Below, one piece after another: positions 1 to 5,847 of a stretch of DNA of 10,360 bases. The translations under genes were made by a program, and so were the position numbers. This stretch comes from RGIG3528 sp045640725. GTDB lineage: Bacteria; Bacillota; Clostridia; Lachnospirales; Lachnospiraceae. Below the pieces are notes generated by a model. That model worked only from the letters and a program-made list of their open reading frames with translations, ran no database searches and was not told where the DNA came from. Numbering within the stretch: the stretch's first letter is position 1; every line of letters starts with the position of its first letter. The stretch spans positions 1 through 10,360 of the forward strand of contig JAZUFN010000264.1 in the NCBI GenBank assembly GCA_045640725.1. The letters run 5' to 3'.

Positions 1-104
1 GAACAGTCGGCGGTATGAGAGCTTCTATCTACAATGCTATGCCTATCGAGGGCGTCAAGGCACTTGTAGAGTTCATGAAGAAGTTTGAACAGGAAAATGC
101 ATAA
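1..104 (+). CDS. serC: Phosphoserine aminotransferase, C-terminal end (partial)
   Basis: Only the last 33 residues are visible; the frame enters at base 3 and stops with TAA at 102-104. The readable tail begins TVGGMRASIYNAMP and ends FMKKFEQENA. The GGMRASIYNA stretch is the conserved C-terminal motif of SerC, a PLP enzyme that converts 3-phosphohydroxypyruvate and glutamate to phosphoserine. The conserved Arg of this motif is known in the family to help bind the substrate phosphate. The downstream neighbour is serA, the preceding step of the same pathway, which supports the call. The gap is only 12 bases and holds the serA ribosome binding site, so the two are surely co-transcribed. The start, PLP lysine and most of the protein lie outside the window. 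Confidence 0.93.
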   Translation, partial: TVGGMRASIYNAMPIEGVKALVEFMKKFEQENA

Positions 105-116
105 GGAGGTGCGGCG

Positions 117-1277
117 ATGTATAATTATTATTGCTTAAATAAAATCAGCAAAGCCGGTACCTGCAATTTTACCGAGGATTATCAGGCTGTAGATACAATG
201 GAAGAGGCAGATGCCGTACTTGTGCGTTCCGCTACCATGCATGATATGGAGTTTAAAAACAAGCTGGCTGCCATAGCAAGAGCAGGAGCCGGTGTTAATA
301 ACATTCCTCTTGACCGTTGCGCTGAAAATGGCATAGTAGTATTCAATACTCCCGGTGCCAATGCAAATGGCGTTAAGGAGCTGGTTATTGCAGGTATGCT
401 TTTAGCAGCCCGTGATGTTACAGGCGGTATTGACTGGGTTAAGACAATAAAGAGTGAAAATGATATTGCCAAAATGGTAGAAAAAGGCAAGTCCAACTAC
501 GCAGGCACTGAGATTGCCGGTAAAAAGCTGGGAGTTATAGGACTGGGGGCCATAGGTGTTCTGGTAGCCAATGCAGCTGCGGCCCTGGGCATGGAAGTAT
601 ATGGTTGCGATCCGTTTATTTCCGTAGAAAATGCCTGGAAGCTTTCTACTTCAGTAAGAGCTGTTAAGACAAGAGAAGAAATATATAAAAAGTGTGACTT
701 TATCACTGTTCATGTCCCTCTTTTGGAGGATACCAAGGGCATGATAAATGCTGACGCTATTAAGATGATGAAAAATGGCGTAGTTATACTGAATTTTGCT
801 CGTGATCTTCTGGTGAATGATGACGATATGGCAGAAGCATTAAAGGCAGGCAAGGTAAAGAAATATGTTACAGATTTCCCTAATCCTAAGAGTGCCAATA
901 TGCCAAGTACCATAGCCATTCCTCATCTGGGAGCGTCTACCGAGGAGTCTGAAGATAACTGTGCAGCTATGGCAGTTAAGCAGATTGTGGATTATTTGGA
1001 AAATGGTAATATCACCAATTCCGTAAACTATCCTGCGGTAGATGCAGGTGTTTGCAGAAGCAATGCCAGAGTATGTATTCTTCATAAGAATATTCCAAAT
1101 ATGTTGGCCCAGTTTACCGGTGTTTTCTCAGCATGCGGTATTAATATCGATAACATGGTCAACAAATCCAAGGGCGACAGTGCATATACAGTACTGGACT
1201 TGGATGCTGCTACAGATGAGCTGGTGGAAGCTGTTAAGAAAATAGACGGCGTTCGCAAAGTTCGAGTAATCAAATAG
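117..1277 (+). CDS. serA: D-3-phosphoglycerate dehydrogenase, short ACT-domain form
   Basis: SerA oxidises 3-phosphoglycerate to 3-phosphohydroxypyruvate with NAD, the first committed step of serine synthesis, in the cytoplasm. The protein has 386 residues: a split substrate domain (about 1-95 and 285-312), a Rossmann NAD domain (about 96-284) with the GLGAIG nucleotide loop at 142-147, and a C-terminal ACT domain (about 317-386). It lacks the extra intervening domain of long SerA forms. Catalytic Arg229 (in NFARDLL) and His270 (in PHLGASTEE) are present. The usual catalytic Glu, found in a DVFxxEP context in E. coli SerA, is not seen: the matching stretch reads VTDFPNPK at 251-258. The start is well supported by AAGGAGGT at 103-110, six bases before the ATG. 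The ACT domain suggests serine or other amino-acid feedback, which is inferred from the family. A hairpin follows at 1289-1310. Confidence 0.96.
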   Translation: MYNYYCLNKISKAGTCNFTEDYQAVDTMEEADAVLVRSATMHDMEFKNKLAAIARAGAGVNNIPLDRCAENGIVVFNTPGANANGVKELVIAGMLLAARDVTGGIDWVKTIKSENDIAKMVEKGKSNYAGTEIAGKKLGVIGLGAIGVLVANAAAALGMEVYGCDPFISVENAWKLSTSVRAVKTREEIYKKCDFITVHVPLLEDTKGMINADAIKMMKNGVVILNFARDLLVNDDDMAEALKAGKVKKYVTDFPNPKSANMPSTIAIPHLGASTEESEDNCAAMAVKQIVDYLENGNITNSVNYPAVDAGVCRSNARVCILHKNIPNMLAQFTGVFSACGINIDNMVNKSKGDSAYTVLDLDAATDELVEAVKKIDGVRKVRVIK

Positions 1278-1288
1278 GGAATACAAAG

Positions 1289-1310
1289 ACGGAGCTCGTA
1301 TGAGCTCCGT
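1289..1310 (+). terminator. Hairpin after serA, probable terminator
   Basis: A perfect 9-bp stem, ACGGAGCTC paired with GAGCTCCGT, closes a GTAT loop twelve bases after the serA stop. The downstream T-run is poor (TTTCTG), so termination may be partial. The hairpin also contains a GGAG sequence (1291-1294) and an ATG (1300-1302) that is in frame with the downstream polymerase. It could therefore act both as a terminator and as a lid over a ribosome binding site. Confidence 0.72.
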
Positions 1311-1336
1311 TTCTGCGTATGAGAGTATTGTCCCCA

Positions 1337-1365
1337 TTGACAAAAACAGAAAAAAACATCATATT
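1337..1365 (+). promoter_or_regulatory. Probable sigma-A promoter of the polymerase-YolD operon
   Basis: A consensus -35 box TTGACA (1337-1342) is followed by a 17-base spacer and CATATT (1360-1365), a 4 of 6 match to the -10 box. TATTTA at 1362-1367 with a 19-base spacer is an alternative. Transcription from the first would begin near 1372, at the ATG of the polymerase itself. I saw no LexA-type CGAAC-N4-GTTCG palindrome around it. Confidence 0.5.
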
Positions 1366-1371
1366 TATCAT

Positions 1372-2925
1372 ATGGACAATAACTCTAATTCTGAAAAAAG
1401 AACATATATAGCCATCGATTTAAAGTCTTTTTATGCGTCGGTAGAATGTCACGAAAGAGGGCTGGACCCCCTTACCACCAATCTCGTGGTGGCGGATGTG
1501 AGTCGTACGGAAAAGACTATTTGCCTTGCTGTTTCACCCAGCCTCAAAGCCTATGGGATACCGGGGAGAGCAAGGCTTTTTGAAGTTGTCCAAAAAGTAA
1601 AAGAAGTGAATTCATCCAGACTTTTAGCTTCACCTCACGGCGTTTTTTCAGGGAAAAGTGTTAATGCTCCCGAGCTCAAAGAAAACCCGTCATTGGAGTT
1701 GGACTATATCGCTGCGACACCCAGAATGAAGCTTTATATGAAATACAGTAATATGGTCTACAACGTGTATTTAAAATATATAGCTCCTGAAGATGTTCAT
1801 ATATACTCAGTAGATGAGGTATTTATGGATGTTACGGCTTACTTAAATACCTATAAAATGAATGCAAGAGAATTGGCCATGAAGATGATCCTGGAGATAC
1901 TGGATACTACCGGAATCACTGCCACGGCCGGAATAGGTAGTAACATGTTCCTATGTAAAGTGGCTATGGATATTGTAGCCAAGCATATTCCTGCTGACGA
2001 AAATGGCGTACGCATTGCTGAGCTTGATGAGAGGAGCTTCAGAGAGCAGCTTTGGGACCATCGGCCCCTCACTGATTTTTGGCGTATTGGTCCTGGAATA
2101 TCCAGAAAATTAGAGCAGTATGGTATGTATACTATGGGGGATGTATGCAGGTGCTCTCTGGGAAAAGAAAATGATTACCACAACGAAGCACTTTTGTATA
2201 GGCTTTTTGGTGTTAATGCAGAGCTTATTATCGATCATGCCTGGGGGTGGGAACCGGCCGGAATCAGCGATATCAAATCCTACAAGCCGGAAAATAACAG
2301 TTTGTCGTCAGGACAGGTACTGAAGAGCCCTTATGAGTATGACAAAGCGCTACTGATAGTTAAGGAAATGGCTGATTTGCTGGCTTTGGATCTGGTAGAT
2401 AAGTGCCTTGTGTGCGATCAGATAGTTCTCCAGGTGGGCTATGATAATGAAAATCTTTCCGATCCCTACAAGGCAAAGCTTTATAAAGGCGAAGTGACAG
2501 GTGACCACTACGGTAGGCCGGTGCCCAAGCCTGCTCATGGTTCGGTAAATCTTGATGGCTTTACCTCCAGCACCAGTCAGATAATGAAAAAAACGACTGA
2601 GCTGTTTTCTACTATCGTAGATAAAAGCCTGACAATAAGAAGATTGAATGTTACAGCCAACCACGTAATACCTGAAAGCGAAGGAAAAAGGCGAAGGGCT
2701 GAAAAGGAAGCCTTCACTCAATTGTCTCTTTTTACCGACATATCGGAAATAGAGCAGAAAAGAGAAGAAAGAGATCGTCTGGAAGAGCGTGAAAAGAACA
2801 TGCAAAAGGCTATTTTGGAAATAAAAAAGAAGTTTGGAAAAAATGCAGTGCTTAGAGGAATGAATTTTGAGGAAGGGGCTACTACCATAGAAAGAAACGG
2901 AGAAGTGGGAGGTCATAAGGGATGA
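1372..2925 (+). CDS. Y-family translesion DNA polymerase (UvrX/UmuC-like)
   Basis: This is an error-prone polymerase of the DinB/UmuC superfamily, expected to copy past damaged template bases. From the ATG at 1372 it has 517 residues. The metal-binding Asp16 lies in YIAIDLKSFYASVE, and the second catalytic acidic pair Asp148-Glu149 lies in SVDEVFMD, so the active site looks intact. A helix-hairpin-helix-like segment follows (DFWRIGPGISRKLEQYG), then the little-finger region. QLSLF at 450-454 is a clear beta-clamp binding motif. A charged, probably coiled helix comes after it, and the tail ends near GGHKG, as in Firmicute UvrX/YqjW-type proteins. An in-frame ATG at 1300 would add 24 residues, but that extension resembles nothing in the family and lies in the serA terminator hairpin, so 1372 is preferred, although it has no visible ribosome binding site. 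The downstream YolD-like gene overlaps it by four bases. Which Y-family subgroup it belongs to is not certain. Confidence 0.93.
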   Translation: MDNNSNSEKRTYIAIDLKSFYASVECHERGLDPLTTNLVVADVSRTEKTICLAVSPSLKAYGIPGRARLFEVVQKVKEVNSSRLLASPHGVFSGKSVNAPELKENPSLELDYIAATPRMKLYMKYSNMVYNVYLKYIAPEDVHIYSVDEVFMDVTAYLNTYKMNARELAMKMILEILDTTGITATAGIGSNMFLCKVAMDIVAKHIPADENGVRIAELDERSFREQLWDHRPLTDFWRIGPGISRKLEQYGMYTMGDVCRCSLGKENDYHNEALLYRLFGVNAELIIDHAWGWEPAGISDIKSYKPENNSLSSGQVLKSPYEYDKALLIVKEMADLLALDLVDKCLVCDQIVLQVGYDNENLSDPYKAKLYKGEVTGDHYGRPVPKPAHGSVNLDGFTSSTSQIMKKTTELFSTIVDKSLTIRRLNVTANHVIPESEGKRRRAEKEAFTQLSLFTDISEIEQKREERDRLEEREKNMQKAILEIKKKFGKNAVLRGMNFEEGATTIERNGEVGGHKG

Positions 2926-3146
2926 GTAAAGCAGAGGTAATGAAAAAATACGGAGATATTATAGACTTGCCGCATCATCGCTCTAAGACCAGAAAACATA
3001 TGAGCATGGTGGATAGGGCGTGTCAGTTTTCTCCCTTTGCTGCGCTTACAGGTTTGGATGATACAATGAGGGCTACTGAAGTGAAATCAGAGGAAGAAAT
3101 TCTTATGAGTCTGGAGCACTATGACCAGCCTGAAGAAAGCTTGTAA
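2922..3146 (+). CDS. YolD-like small protein, polymerase partner
   Basis: This 74-residue protein carries the signature of the YolD-like family in the segment HMSMVDRACQFSPFAALTG (residues 26-44), followed by LDD. In Bacillus, YolD-like proteins are encoded beside Y-family polymerases and have been proposed as functional counterparts of UmuD. The start codon overlaps the polymerase stop as ATGA, and GGGAGGT at 2907-2913 sits eight bases before it inside the polymerase gene, so translation is probably coupled. The protein has no membrane segment or signal peptide. It ends soon after the conserved motif in an acidic tail (SEEEI...HYDQPEESL) and is shorter than many family members, which are often around 100 residues. 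The family call is firm; the biochemical role is inferred from gene pairing. Confidence 0.85.
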   Translation: MSKAEVMKKYGDIIDLPHHRSKTRKHMSMVDRACQFSPFAALTGLDDTMRATEVKSEEEILMSLEHYDQPEESL

Positions 3147-3365
3147 TGGGACCATCGGACTAGTTTTGTACGGCTGAAATAGGCAATTCTTGGCCGAATT
3201 GTTACATAAGTGTAATAGATTCAAAAAGAGTATTAAAAAAGTCTAAAGTGGGTTGTCTGGAAAGGCGTTTGATGATAAAATCTTTCCTCGAGGGAGCAAG
3301 GTAACAGCTCAGGATGAGCCAATAAATTTTGCAAACAATGGGGATATGTAGAGGAGCGATTAAGC
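3147..3365 (+). other. Non-coding stretch upstream of the response regulator
   Basis: This 219-base stretch has no convincing gene. It holds several dyads: CAATTC/GAATTG at 3184-3201, TTACA/TGTAA at 3202-3215, GGAAAGG/TCTTTCC at 3259-3287, and a small hairpin GCTCA-GGA-TGAGC at 3307-3319. None is followed by a T-run, so no clear terminator for the polymerase operon is seen. A candidate promoter lies at 3253-3281. The rest would form a leader of about 78 bases ending in the ribosome binding site GAGGAG (3351-3356). I recognise no known riboswitch class here. Confidence 0.6.
3253..3281 (+). promoter_or_regulatory. Candidate promoter of the SARP-type response regulator
   Basis: TTGTCT (3253-3258, 4 of 6) and TAAAAT (3276-3281, 5 of 6) are separated by the ideal 17 bases. 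The inverted repeat GGAAAGG (3259-3265) and TCTTTCC (3281-3287) brackets the spacer and -10 box, so a repressor or autoregulator could bind there. Both are matches by eye in an AT-rich region. Confidence 0.4.
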
Positions 3366-4187
3366 GTGAACATTTTATCAGTAGACGATGAAAGATTGAT
3401 TCTGGAAGATATGCTTGTGGAGCTTGGAAAGGTGTTTCCTGATGAGGAAATCGTAGGCTACGAGGTGTGCAGTGATGCCATCAATTATGCCAGCGACTTG
3501 AAGGCACATGGTGAAAAGCTTGACTTTGCTTTTCTTGATATTAATTTGAGAGGCATGACGGGCATTGAGCTGGCGAAGAAGATTAAGGAAATTCAGCCGG
3601 AGACCAGGATCATTTTTTGTACGGCATATTCCGAATATGCATACGATGCTTTTAAAATGCATGCTGTTGGCTACCTCTTAAAGCCGGTGGAGGCAAAGAA
3701 TATTACAGAGACTTTGGATGCTACTACTCAGGACTGGAAGAACAGCTTGTCGGGCTCCAATAAAGAGGTAAGAGTTCAGACCTTCGGTAATTTTCAGGTC
3801 TATGTTGACGGTCATCAGGTGGCTTTTTCCAGAGAAAAGGCAAAAGAGCTTTTTGCATTTCTGGTGGATAGAGCAGGCGCTGCTGTTAAAACCGGTGAGA
3901 TTGTTGGCGTTCTTTGGGAGGATAGGCCGACTGACAAGACGACACTCAATCAGGCCCATACTATCATTTCCAGTATGAAAAAGACCTTTAAAGACCTGGG
4001 AGTGGGAAATGTCATTGTAAAGACCTGGAATCAGATTGCTATTGATCCCAATAAGATAAAATGTGACGTTTATGACTTCTATAAAGGCGATACTATTGCC
4101 ATAAATTCCTACCGAGGAGAGTATATGGCACAGTACAGCTGGGCAGAAATGACCAATGCAGACCTCATGGAAAAGGCTCATAAGTAG
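3366..4187 (+). CDS. Response regulator: receiver plus SARP-type winged-helix domain
   Basis: This is a 273-residue cytoplasmic two-component regulator. Residues 1-120 form a complete receiver: the acidic pocket Asp7-Asp8, phospho-acceptor Asp58 in FLDINLRGMTG, Thr86 in FCTAYSEYA and Lys106 in YLLKPVE are all present, so it should be phosphorylatable. Residues about 135-215 resemble the trans_reg_C winged helix of SARP/AfsR-like proteins (LQxFGxFxV-like start VQTFGNFQVYVDG, then KAKELFAFLVDRAG and GEIVGVLWED). Residues 220-273 resemble only the first part of a bacterial transcriptional activation (BTAD) domain (CDVYDFYKG, YRGEYMAQYSWAE), so that part is cut short. The start is GTG at 3366, with GAGGAG nine bases upstream; no ATG fits the conserved N-terminus. 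No histidine kinase lies in the window, so the signal is unknown. The next gene encodes a second, divergent receiver. Confidence 0.88.
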   Translation: MNILSVDDERLILEDMLVELGKVFPDEEIVGYEVCSDAINYASDLKAHGEKLDFAFLDINLRGMTGIELAKKIKEIQPETRIIFCTAYSEYAYDAFKMHAVGYLLKPVEAKNITETLDATTQDWKNSLSGSNKEVRVQTFGNFQVYVDGHQVAFSREKAKELFAFLVDRAGAAVKTGEIVGVLWEDRPTDKTTLNQAHTIISSMKKTFKDLGVGNVIVKTWNQIAIDPNKIKCDVYDFYKGDTIAINSYRGEYMAQYSWAEMTNADLMEKAHK

Positions 4188-4454
4188 ATTTAATAATTAT
4201 CTCCAAAAAAATTTTTGCTTTATTCCATGAATCTTTATATAGTTACTTGATTTTACAGTAAATTTGGTGTACTTTTGTAGTACATATTTTAGTAAAATTT
4301 TACTCGTTCATTTTTACGGAATGTACGAGGTTGTGCTTTTCTCCATAATTGGAGAGTAAGGGAATTTGACTATTTTCTTAGGCGTTGCCTATTTTGTATA
4401 TAACCAGATAGCCCATCGTTATTATGAGACTTGAGGGACAGACTGGAGGATCAC
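4188..4454 (+). promoter_or_regulatory. Dyad-rich AT-rich spacer between two response regulators
   Basis: This 267-base gap has no gene. It carries a series of dyads: TTTACAGTAAA (4252-4262), TGTACT-N5-AGTACA (4268-4284), the perfect palindrome AGTAAAATTTTACT (4291-4304) and TCTCC-ATAATT-GGAGA (4340-4355). The centres of the first three are 19 and 21.5 bases apart, close to two helical turns. TTTTAC occurs three times (4251, 4298, 4312) and GTAC three times. A candidate promoter follows at 4366-4395. No GC-rich hairpin with a T-run is present, so transcription from the upstream regulator may continue through. Confidence 0.5.
4366..4395 (+). promoter_or_regulatory. Candidate promoter of the receiver-hydrolase pair
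   Basis: TTGACT (4366-4371, 5 of 6) and TATTTT (4390-4395, 4 of 6) are separated by 18 bases. The predicted start is near 4402, giving a leader of about 53 bases. The dyad at 4340-4355 would be centred about 54 bases upstream of the start, a position typical for an activator. Confidence 0.42.
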
Positions 4455-4799
4455 ATGGTTATTGTTCTTGTTCAGAAAAACAAGAAAGAGTTGAAGAATC
4501 TTATCAGCTGTGTTAAGGCTGTTTATCCTAAAGATATTGTTATTGGGTTCGAGGACCCTCAGCATGCCTTGGGGTATGCGGAAGAAAAGAAGGTAGATGT
4601 TTGCTACGCCGATGTAGAGATGCCTACCACTTCCGGTTTTGCTCTTACAGAAGCTCTTAGAAAAACGAATAAAAAGGTTGTAGTTAATTTAATTGCAGAC
4701 TGCACAGATTATGCGGTTGACGCTTGGCGTATGCATGTTAACGATTATTTGCTTAAGCCTGTCACCAAGGAATCTGTTCGTCATACAGTGGCATTCTAA
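4455..4799 (+). CDS. Stand-alone divergent receiver-domain protein
   Basis: The protein is a single CheY-like receiver of 114 residues with no output domain. The phospho-acceptor Asp53 (CYADVEMPTTSG) and Lys101 (DYLLKPVT) are conserved. The Mg-binding acidic pair is replaced by Gln7-Lys8 (IVLVQKNKKEL), and the usual Thr/Ser switch position is Ile80 (VVNLIADCTDYA). It is therefore probably a pseudo-receiver that works by binding rather than by normal phosphorylation. It resembles the receiver of the upstream regulator (YAVDAWRMHVNDYLLKPV against YAYDAFKMHAVGYLLKPV), so it may derive from a related gene. The final helix is short, with the stop coming soon after VTKESV. ATG 4455 is chosen because GGAGG (4445-4449) lies five bases before it; a TTG at 4431 would add eight residues. 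The ribosome binding site of the hydrolase overlaps its stop codon, so the two genes are in one operon. Confidence 0.82.
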   Translation: MVIVLVQKNKKELKNLISCVKAVYPKDIVIGFEDPQHALGYAEEKKVDVCYADVEMPTTSGFALTEALRKTNKKVVVNLIADCTDYAVDAWRMHVNDYLLKPVTKESVRHTVAF

Positions 4800-4810
4800 G
4801 GAGAAAGATT

Positions 4811-5734
4811 ATGGCAATGGAAGAACTATTTATAAATGGAGCCGGAGATTATAAAATCCGGCTTTTCTTTTACAAAACAGATGCTGAAAAGGTGACCGGT
4901 TCCGTACTTTTGCTTCATGGCATGGCAGAACATCATGAGAGATATGAGCTTTTTATTCATAAATTAAATGAAGTCGGTATGGATGTTTATACCTACGATC
5001 ACAGAGGCCATGGTATGGCTCTTAAGGACGATGATTTGGGATTTTTCGCTGAGAGTAATGGCTCAGAGCTGGTTATTGAGGATGCAGTCAGCGCCATCAA
5101 GGCAGTCAGCGCCATGAAAAGAAGTGAGAAGTATGCAATATTCGGGCATAGCATGGGGTCTATCATTACCAGAAATGTTATTCAGCGTTTCGATCAGATG
5201 GATTGCGCCATCATATGTGGCACAGCCTATGAAAAGGTTGGAAAGTGTCGTGCCGGTCTTTTTGCAGCGGGGATAGTTAAGTTTTTCTGCGGTCCCAGAC
5301 ACAAGTCCAAATTCTTGGACAAGGCAATGTTCGGAGGCAAAGCCTATACCTCAGTTTGCACTCGTACTCCTTTTGACTGGCTTACCAAGGATGAGAAAAT
5401 TGTAGATCAGTATATTGAAGATCCCTATTGCGGTTTCCTCTGCACATCTTCTTTCTATTATGACCTGACAGAGCTTACCATGAAAGCTACTAAGGGTATT
5501 AAGAAAACAAGAGTTAATCTGCCTATCTTATTGGCATCCGGTAAAGCAGATCCTGTGGGGGGCTGTGGCAATGCTGTAAATGAGCTTTATGGTCAGTATA
5601 AGGGACTGGGTTACAAAGATGTTACCATGAAGCTTTATGATAATGACAGACATGAGATTCTTAATGAAACTGACAAGGAAGTAGTTATGAAGGATTTCAT
5701 CGACTATTTAACAAAGTATCTTCAGGAAGATTAA
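4811..5734 (+). CDS. Alpha/beta hydrolase, monoacylglycerol lipase/lysophospholipase-like
   Basis: This 307-residue hydrolase belongs to the Hydrolase_4 (serine aminopeptidase S33) group that includes PldB-type lysophospholipases and monoacylglycerol lipases. The oxyanion-hole segment is LLHGMAEHHERY (His36-Gly37), the nucleophile is Ser114 in GHSMG (112-116), the acid is probably Asp247 (SGKADPVGG) and the base His271 (NDRHEIL). The triad is complete, so the enzyme should be active. There is no signal peptide or membrane segment, so it acts in the cytoplasm. The substrate cannot be read from sequence; a lipid ester is inferred from the family. AAGGAG begins inside the stop codon of the receiver gene, and the ATG at 4811 is well spaced; an ATG at 4817 is possible. 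Helix residues 92-103 contain an exact six-residue repeat pattern encoded by an 18-base duplication. A strong terminator follows. Confidence 0.88.
   Translation: MAMEELFINGAGDYKIRLFFYKTDAEKVTGSVLLLHGMAEHHERYELFIHKLNEVGMDVYTYDHRGHGMALKDDDLGFFAESNGSELVIEDAVSAIKAVSAMKRSEKYAIFGHSMGSIITRNVIQRFDQMDCAIICGTAYEKVGKCRAGLFAAGIVKFFCGPRHKSKFLDKAMFGGKAYTSVCTRTPFDWLTKDEKIVDQYIEDPYCGFLCTSSFYYDLTELTMKATKGIKKTRVNLPILLASGKADPVGGCGNAVNELYGQYKGLGYKDVTMKLYDNDRHEILNETDKEVVMKDFIDYLTKYLQED
5084..5119 (+). repeat. 18-base in-frame tandem duplication in the hydrolase gene
   Basis: GCAGTCAGCGCCAT occurs at 5084-5097 and again at 5102-5115, giving two 18-base units that encode AVSAIK and AVSAMK (residues 92-103). Sixteen of the 18 bases match. 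The 14-base identity at the codon level suggests a recent slippage or duplication rather than protein-level similarity alone. Confidence 0.85.
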
Positions 5735-5740
5735 TGCTTA

Positions 5741-5768
5741 GCCCTCGCTTTATGCGGGGGCGTTTTGT
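5741..5768 (+). terminator. Rho-independent terminator after the hydrolase
   Basis: GCCCTCGC (5741-5748) pairs with GCGGGGGC (5754-5761) around a TTTAT loop, with one T-G wobble, and is followed by GTTTTGT. It lies seven bases after the hydrolase stop and ends the receiver-hydrolase transcript. The promoter of the next operon starts two bases after the T-run. Confidence 0.88.
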
Positions 5769-5769
5769 A

Positions 5770-5797
5770 TTGACATTATTATTATCTCTGATATACT
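5770..5797 (+). promoter_or_regulatory. Strong sigma-A promoter of the methyltransferase operon
   Basis: A perfect TTGACA (5770-5775) is followed, after 16 bases, by TATACT (5792-5797, 5 of 6). The predicted start is near 5804. The leader of about 44 bases contains a small hairpin, GCGG/CCGC at 5815-5830, just ahead of the AAAAGGAA ribosome binding site. Confidence 0.75.
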
Positions 5798-5847
5798 CAA
5801 ACATGGATATATTTGCGGTTTTCAATCCGCGATGAAAAGGAAATTAC

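Noticed and set aside
1251..1264. GTTCGCAAAGTTCG near the end of serA as a LexA/DinR box for the polymerase.
   Set aside because: The half-sites are direct, not inverted, repeats, and it lies inside the serA coding sequence upstream of the terminator.
2350..2916. A 188-residue reverse-strand open frame opposite the polymerase.
   Set aside because: It is fully covered by a well-supported gene on the other strand and has no recognisable motif; it reads as a mirror of the coding strand.
3184..3201. CAATTC/GAATTG hairpin as the terminator of the polymerase-YolD operon.
   Set aside because: The stem is AT-rich and is not followed by a T-run.
3272..3304. A 10-codon open frame (MIKSFLEGAR) with a GGAAAGG ribosome-binding-like sequence, a possible leader peptide for the response regulator.
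   Set aside because: The candidate promoter at 3253-3281 overlaps it, so its ATG would lie upstream of the transcript, and the peptide has no run of regulatory codons.
3240..3365. A known riboswitch (cyclic di-GMP, SAM, T-box, cobalamin and others) in the leader of the regulator.
   Set aside because: None of the conserved core sequences of these classes could be found by eye; only short simple hairpins are present.
3678..4181. A 167-residue reverse-strand open frame opposite the response regulator.
   Set aside because: The + strand frame has clear receiver and winged-helix motifs; the reverse frame shows none.
4200..4225. Run of A then T after the first response regulator as a terminator.
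   Set aside because: The A/T dyad has no GC stem, so it would not form a stable terminator hairpin.
4431..4454. TTG at 4431 as the start of the stand-alone receiver.
   Set aside because: The ATG at 4455 has a well-spaced GGAGG and matches where receiver domains begin; the extra eight residues fit nothing.
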